DNA from: Acanthamoeba sp. SK_2022b
Taxonomy: Eukaryota > Discosea > Longamoebia > Acanthamoebidae
Reading direction: 5' to 3'
Assembly (NCBI GenBank): GCA_027943245.1
Contig: JANDJZ010000629.1
Coordinates: forward strand, 1-21,282
DNA: 21,282 nucleotides
Both the position numbers and the translations under genes were made by a program. This document shows, piece by piece, positions 15,815-21,282 of the stretch. Each line of letters opens with the position of its first letter. Position 1 is the stretch's first letter. Below the pieces are notes generated by a model that saw only the letters and a list, made by a program, of their open reading frames with translations, made no database searches and was not told the origin of the DNA.

Positions 15815-18800
15815 ATGGAGGTGCTCTCGGGAGAGTTCACTCTCATGGACGAGGCCAGGGAAAGGGAGCTCCAACAACGCAGCCGGGAGATGCAACAGGA
15901 GCTGAACCTGGAGCTTGCCTCTGAGCCCGAGGCCTGCCCGGGCCCGCTCAGCAGTGAGAACGAAAACTTCACGGTCTGCGCGCGGGCTATCATGCGCCAC
16001 CAGAACTCAGGTTTCAGAGCCTCCCCTCCTCCTTTCTCTCTCTCCTCACACTTGGCGCTAAGCGGCAGGTTCTTCTTTTGGAACTTGGTTGTTTCCCCCC
16101 CTCTCCTCCGTGCTTGTGGTGCGTATAGAAACCGCGGAGGCTTTCATCTTTGTCTTCCCCGAGTACGCGCCTCCGGCCACCATCGTGGAGCTCTGGCTGC
16201 GAGAATATCCTCTCTGCCGCCCTCCTCTCTCTCCTTGATCTCTCTTTTGCCTGTTTTGTGTGTGGCTTTTTCTTCTTTTCCCCTTCCCAGCGTGTAGAGC
16301 CCCCCCCCCCATCCCTCCCTCCCCTCCTTTATGCACCTTACATCGTCTGCCGCACGTTCAAGAAGGCCACCTCGGACGAGAACTCACGACAGACTGTTGA
16401 GAGGTGCCCTCCTCCTCTCCCCCCTCCCCATATCCACGCCCCCAGCTGCCCACGCCCGTTGTTTGGCCATCTCGCGCAGGATGCTGGAGTTCCTGCGGCT
16501 GTGGGCCAACATATGTTTCGACGACCTCAAGCAGCACATCAACTCCTTTCTCGCTGCCCTCAACGACACCAAGGACGCCGCCGTCATCAACGAGTTCAAA
16601 CTTCTCTTTCTCAAGCTTCGAAAGAAGCAGGTGACCTCTCTCTCTCTCTCTCTCTCTTGCCACCCCTTGGCTTTGTTTCACTCCAGGGGGACCGTGTCAC
16701 GTTGCAGCAATTCCCGGAGCAGGACTCGCTCAAACGGAACTCGTTCAGCCTGACCGGCCAGTTGGTGGCGGGGAAGGACCCGAGCCTCATGCGGAGCGCC
16801 TCCTTCGACACCGGGGGCTTGCCTCTCGTGCCCACCCCGGTTTCCACTCCCATCGCGGGGCCCACCAACACCGCTCGCCCCAACCCCAACGTCGACTTTA
16901 TGGAACTCCACCCCACCATCATCGCCAGGTATGCTCCCCCCCCCGGCCACCACGACCAGGGCAGGACACCACTTGACCGCCATCGGAATGCGCTGATGTA
17001 TATGCGGTGGCTCACCGTGTGTGCCGCGTGGTGGTGCAGAGAGCTGACGATGCGTGAGTTCGCGATCCTCAAGAAGATCTCTCCGCGAGAGTTTCTGGGC
17101 CAGTGCTGGCAGAAGCCGGGCAAAGAGACGCTTGCGCCCAACATCACCAAGCACATCAACCGCTTCAACGAGGTGCTGACCCCCGCCTCCAATCCATCTC
17201 ATCACACGAGGAGCAGCAGCGATCGCACACATGTCAAGCACACGGGCATGCTAATGCACGCACGCACGCACATCCAACAACAGGTCAGCTACTGGGTGGC
17301 TACGGAGATCCTCACGACCAAGGGCACGCTGGAGCAAAAGGCGGTGATCAAGAAGTTTATCCAGATCGCCAAGAAGTGCCTGCAGCTGTCCAACTTCAAC
17401 TCGCTCATGGAGATCCTCTCCGGGCTCAACAATTCTTCTGTACAGCGCCTCAAGGAGGCATGGGATGTACGTGCGCATGTGGCCCCTCGCCCCTCATCCC
17501 CCTCCCCATCACTCCCCTGCCTCCCGATCCCCCCCCCCGCCTACTCACGCCCTGTTGGCCTGTCCGTGGCGCTGAGCAGAAGCTGTCGGAGAGGGTCAAG
17601 ATATCGTTTCGGGAGCTCGAGGAGCTCATGAACCCGCTCCAGAACTTTGCCAACTACTCGGCCGAATTCAAGAAGCGTCCATTCCCCAAGCTGCCCTACT
17701 TTGGTGCCTCCCCCCCTCCTCATTGCGTCTGGCTGGATCCTCTTTTTACCGTTGGGGCTCACTCACTCGACCTCTTTGGGCAGCCCTCTTCTTGCGCGAC
17801 GTGACCTTCATCAGGGAAGGCAACAAGCCCTACACGGCTCAAGGCAACGTCAACTTCGACCTCATCACCCTGCTTGCTGACCGCATTCGTAGCGTTCAGG
17901 AATTCCAGGTAAGTTACATTTCCATGCACAGACAAAAAAGGTCATTTTCATCAACTTCCGAAACCTATACCTATACCTATACCTATACCTATACCTATAC
18001 CTATACCTATACCTATACCTATACCTATACCTATACCTATACCTATACCTATACCTATACCCATACCCATACCCATACCCCCATACCCATACCCCTACCC
18101 ACACCCACACTTTCAGATGTGTCTTACCCAGATGCCCTGATGCTCACTCACCCCTTCACGTGGTGTGTGTTGCGGCGTGCGCGCCCTCCTTGGTGGATGA
18201 CCAGGTCAAACAATTTGAATTTCCAGTTCATAGATTGGCGGAACAGCTGCTCGGCAGTCTCACCTTCATCTCGGACGACGTGAGCGCCTCCCCTCTTCCC
18301 CCCTCCCCAGTCCCCGATCCACCCTCATGCCCGCGTGTTGGTTGGTGCATCCACAGGACGCTTTGTATGCGTTGTCCCTGCGCTCGCAGCCTTCGACGGT
18401 CAACCTCACCGCCAGGTTCGAGGGCTTTCTCCCGCTCCATGGACAGCCCCCCCCCATCTCCCCAACTGATACCTCGCGCCACCCTGGCGCGTGTGCAGCG
18501 GCTCGCTGGTGGACCCGGCGGAGCAGGCGCCGCGGGACGAGGCGTCCGAGGCGCCCACCGACCTCACCGACGCCACTGCTACCGAGTGCACGGAGGACCT
18601 CTACAGCGATTCCGTACCTGGCCCTCCCACGTTGTTGTTGTTGTTGTTGTTGTTGTTGATAGGCGTAGCCAATCGCCACCGCCCGTCTCTGCTTGGCTCA
18701 TGCCCCCTCCACAGGACAGCGAGCACGAGGCGATACCGGATATCACGGACGGCGCCAGCGGGGAGGTGGCGAGCAGCGGCGGCGGCGTGGGGAGCGGCTC

Positions 18801-21282
18801 CATGAGGCCCCCCACCGTCGTCGTCGATGGTCCAACCGGCGATGTGGTGACCCGCCCGACCCGGAGCGCGACGCGCAGCGGGGACGAGCTGTCGGCGAGC
18901 AGCGCGGCCAATAGCCTCTCCGCCGAGATCAAGCGCCGCATACGGCGAAGCAGCGACAGTGGCAGCGCCATCGTCGTGAGCAGCAGCAGCGGCGAGGGCG
19001 ACGCTGCGGACAAGATCAAGAAGCCCAAGAAGAACGCCAGGGCCAAGACCAAGAAGATCAAGCGCAAGAAGTACGACGACTTGCCCAAGGCGCAGTCCTT
19101 CTTGTGCACGGCGTGCAAGGTGCCCGTCGACAGGGCCTCCACCTTCATCGAGGCCGAAAAGGAGGTCGACCTCTACTTCTCCAAGTGCTTCCGCTCGGTC
19201 AAGAAAGGTCCTCCTCCACCATGTTCCACTCTAGCACCTCCGCCAACACACACACCACACACAACAACAACAACAACAACAACAACATCCACGCTCACAT
19301 TGGTTGGATGGGTGGGTGGATGGATGGTGCAGGCACGATCGAAACGTTTGGGCAGCGAATGCTGTTGCTCCGGGGCTCTGCTCTCTCCACGGGCTTTGGG
19401 CACCACCTGGCGGAGGGCATGCGCACGTCCGACGAGTCCAACCTGCCCCTCCTCTTCTCCGTACGATACGCGACCGCACCTCCCCCCCTCCCCCATTTCA
19501 TTTCCCTCTCGCGGTGCAGCCAGACCACCACTCACCGCGGCACTCGTCGCTCCCCCCAATACTAACACGCACAGGAGAAGCTGGTGTACGACTTGGGACA
19601 CGTGATCGCGCGTTGTGACGCGCGCAACTTCATGAGCCGTCTGGACAAGGGGGTGGACCTTCTGAGCATGGGCATCCCCTACCTCGGGTACCCACCTCGC
19701 CATTCCCCCCCCCGCCCACTCCATCCACCGAGCCGTTGCCCGCGGGCCCTGCCAACCGCGCGCCGCCCTTTGGCGACAGGTACTGCGGGTACTCCTTTGC
19801 CCATCTGCACCCCCGCTCCAAGCTGCGCGGCGATGAAAAGGTCTACCTCCAGTGCAAGCACTCCTACAACATCGACACGCACGCCTACATCACCAAGGGC
19901 ACGGTTCGTGCCTACCACCTCCGCCGCCATCGCCGCCGCAGTCGTGGCCATGGCAGCGTCGCTATCCGTATTGGCTCACCCCATGGGCATGGTGGGCCGC
20001 GCGCAGGTGGCCAACCGCAGCGTGTGCCATCTCGTGACGGGCTACTGCTCGGGGTGGGCCACGGAGAGCATCGGCGTCAAGTGCGTGTCGGTCGAAGTCT
20101 CCTGCCAGGCTCGGGGTAGCCTCCCCCGCCCTCTCTGGACAGCTCGGTCGCCCTCTCTTGCGCGCACACGGTGTGTGACGTCTGCCGTGCGCATGGGCGG
20201 TGTGGGGTGTGGGGGGGGGGCGCAGGGGACCCGTCGTGCGTGGTCCTCACGGCGACGGCGGAGAGGATCAGGCGGCGGGTGGACAAGTACTGCCAACGAC
20301 ACAACTTCTCCCCCAAACAGCTCAGCCGTATGCCCCCCAACCAATCAAATTCAAAGCAAGCGGGGTCGCTCATTCGAAGCGCTTCCGTGGTTGGTTGGTT
20401 GGGGTGATGTGGGGGGGGGGGTGTCTTGATTGGCGTGTCGCAGAGATCGTGTACAACGAGGACAAGCACGTGCACGAGAACCAGGTGGAGATGGTGCTGG
20501 AGCCGGCCAACTTTGGCGCGCCCCTCGGCAAGGCGCGCAAGAAGAGCCTGGCCCTCTCGTCGCACACCCTGCGGCAGGTCAGGAGCAAGAAGCTGGACCG
20601 CAAGCTGGAGAAGCACGCCAAGGGCCTCTACAGCGGGGGCACCGTCAAGGGCAGCTCGATCATGCGCAGGGAGGACCTGCACCAGCTCATGACCCTGAGC
20701 CGCGGCGGGTTCTCCAAATGCTTTTCCGACCTGGCCGTCGACCCCAGGCAATCACTCCCCCACCTCCTCGCTCTCTCTCTCTCTCGCTCTCTCTCTCGCT
20801 CTCTCTCTCGCTCTCTCTCTCTCTCGCTCTCTCTCTCTCGCTCTCTCTCGCTCGCTCTCGCTCTCTCTCGCTCTCTCTCGCTCTCTCTCGCTCTCTCTCG
20901 CTCTCTCGCGAGTTCTCGTGATAACCGCGGTGGGTTATGCGGGGGTGGTGGCGCAGGCAAGCGGTGGTGGCGATCAATGGGGAGCGGTATCTCTTCATGC
21001 GGGCGGAGAACCTGTCCACGATGTTCTCCGCGGTCATGCACGACGTGTTCATTGGTGCGAAGCCCCCCCCACCAACCCGGTGATGTTTGTCTCACAGCCA
21101 CGCCTACACCTGTGCACGCCCACAACGCCTACTACCTATACTCACCAACCCACCCCACCCCAACCCAACCCAACCCAATATCGCTCCACCCATCTCGTCT
21201 CGGCCTGAGCAGAAGCTGGACAAGAGGGGGAGCTGGCGCGGACCTACACGATGAACCTCCTCTACGACCTGGGGCGATCCAT
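15815..21282 (+). CDS. RasGEF (N-domain + CDC25 domain) fused to tandem V4R domains, 3' end cut by window
   Basis: Exons: 15815-16010, 16129-~16200, ~16360-16403, 16480-16630, 16687-16928, 17040-17172, 17284-17466, 17580-17703, 17784-17908, 18205-18279, 18357-18415, 18499-18613, 18715-19207, 19333-19460, 19575-19687, 19780-19903, 20007-20115, 20226-20327, 20444-20747, 20957-21054, 21213 onward; more than 1000 residues. A coiled-coil-like N-terminus (RERELQQRSREMQQEL) precedes a RasGEF N-domain (FIFVFPEYAPPATIVELW, NSRQTVERMLEFLRLW). The CDC25 domain runs from MELHPTIIARELTMREF to about VKQFEFPVHRLAEQLL. An acidic/Ser linker with a polybasic block (KIKKPKKNARAKTKKIKRKK) leads to a V4R domain (GQRMLLLRGSALSTGF to GDPSCVVLT) and a second V4R start. 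RasGEF catalyses GDP release from Ras at membranes; V4R domains bind small hydrophobic ligands or build TRAPP-like assemblies. The intron before 20957 has a GC donor. Confidence 0.85.
16870..18415 (+). other. RasGEF CDC25 catalytic domain
   Basis: Exons 5-11 give the expected order: MELHPTIIARELTMREFAIL, PREFLGQCWQK, HINRFNEVSYWVATEIL, QKAVIKKFIQIAKKC, NFNSLMEILSGLNNSSVQRL, FRELEELMNPLQNFANYS, PKLPYFALFLRDVTFI and VNFDLITLLADRI. This matches complete CDC25-homology domains; the NNSSVQRL and LPYF(x)LFLRD motifs are diagnostic. Confidence 0.93.
17964..18104. repeat. CCTATA hexanucleotide microsatellite with CCCATA variants
   Basis: Sixteen CCTATA units (17964-18059) grade into CCCATA units and then CCCACA-like units, inside the RasGEF intron 17909-18204. 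Confidence 0.97.
18630..18659. repeat. (GTT)n trinucleotide microsatellite in RasGEF intron
   Basis: About nine GTT/TTG units lie between the donor at 18614 and the acceptor ending at 18714. Confidence 0.9.
19333..20327 (+). other. V4R domain 1
   Basis: The fragments GQRMLLLRGSALSTGF, EKLVYDLGHVIARCD, YSFAHLHPRSKL, KHSYNIDTHAYI, SVCHLVTGYCSGWATES and VSCQARGDPSCVVLTA are in the order seen in V4R (4-vinyl-reductase-type) domains: an N-terminal helix, a 'C.l..GY.sGw..e' helix, and an ending 'C.a.GdpsC.f'. The two terminal Cys residues (SCQ and PSC) are conserved in the family. Confidence 0.75.
20769..20908. repeat. CTCTCTCG-type microsatellite in RasGEF intron
   Basis: About 140 bp of CT repeats interrupted at 6- to 12-bp intervals by CG, in the intron between 20747 and 20957. 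Confidence 0.97.
20957..21282 (+). other. Start of a second V4R-like domain (cut by the window end)
   Basis: GERYLFMRAENLSTMF aligns with GQRMLLLRGSALSTGF of domain 1. ELARTYTMNLLYDLGRS aligns with EKLVYDLGHVIA. The rest of the domain lies beyond 21282. The junction 21054/21213 restores this reading in phase. Confidence 0.6.

Noticed and set aside
17964..18104. Internal telomere or CRISPR-like array
   Set aside because: The units are contiguous hexamers without spacers and sit inside a spliced intron. The unit does not match known telomere repeats, and the DNA is eukaryotic.

Overview
The window is eukaryotic nuclear DNA. It is GC-rich and very gene-dense, with gaps of roughly 90 to 570 bp. 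Coding is broken into many short exons by small GT-AG introns that are full of microsatellites (CT, CA, CTC, CTTG, GTCGT, CCTATA) and of C or G homopolymers. Gene content (SH2-kinase, RasGEF, pICln, SLC35F transporter, MRH lectin) and style fit a free-living amoebozoan. An Acanthamoeba-like organism is my best guess from general knowledge; no species marker is present.

Layout. (1) 178-1939 (+): 3' part of a secreted, probably GPI-anchored protein with the endonuclease/exonuclease/phosphatase (EEP) fold but without its catalytic residues. (2) 2141-7587 (+): about 26 exons encoding a roughly 930-residue kinase. Its order is a ubiquitin-like N-terminus, a Cbl-like helical/EF-hand plus SH2 unit, an OTU-type deubiquitinase domain with the catalytic Cys replaced by Ser, then a TKL/tyrosine-kinase-like domain. 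(3) 7675-9210 (+): RGG-rich, Fyv7/CCDC59-like ribosome-biogenesis protein. (4) 9327-11351 (-): SLC35F1/F2-type membrane transporter, convergent with gene 3. (5) 11442-12336 (+): pICln/CLNS1A, head-to-head with gene 4 across only 90 bp. (6) 12461-14024 (+): secreted MRH-domain (mannose-6-phosphate-receptor-homology) lectin. (7) 14591-15451 (+): an intronless, acidic protein that I do not recognise, behind a TATA box. (8) 15815 to the window end (+): RasGEF (N-domain plus CDC25 domain) fused to one complete V4R domain and the start of a second.

How the genes relate. There is no operon logic. Two genes are signalling proteins with unusual domain combinations: gene 2 joins phosphotyrosine reading, a ubiquitin-recognition fold and a kinase, and gene 8 joins Ras activation to V4R small-molecule or TRAPP-like domains. 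Genes 1, 4 and 6 act at or in the secretory pathway. Genes 3 and 5 are RNA-machinery housekeeping genes (rRNA processing; snRNP assembly).

Exon models were built by hand from reading frame, splice phase and family resemblance. Nearly all junctions close in phase. The exceptions are the kinase activation segment (about 6619-6770), the RasGEF N-domain junction (about 16200-16370) and a probable 1-nt frameshift in the last SLC35F exon (about 9540).
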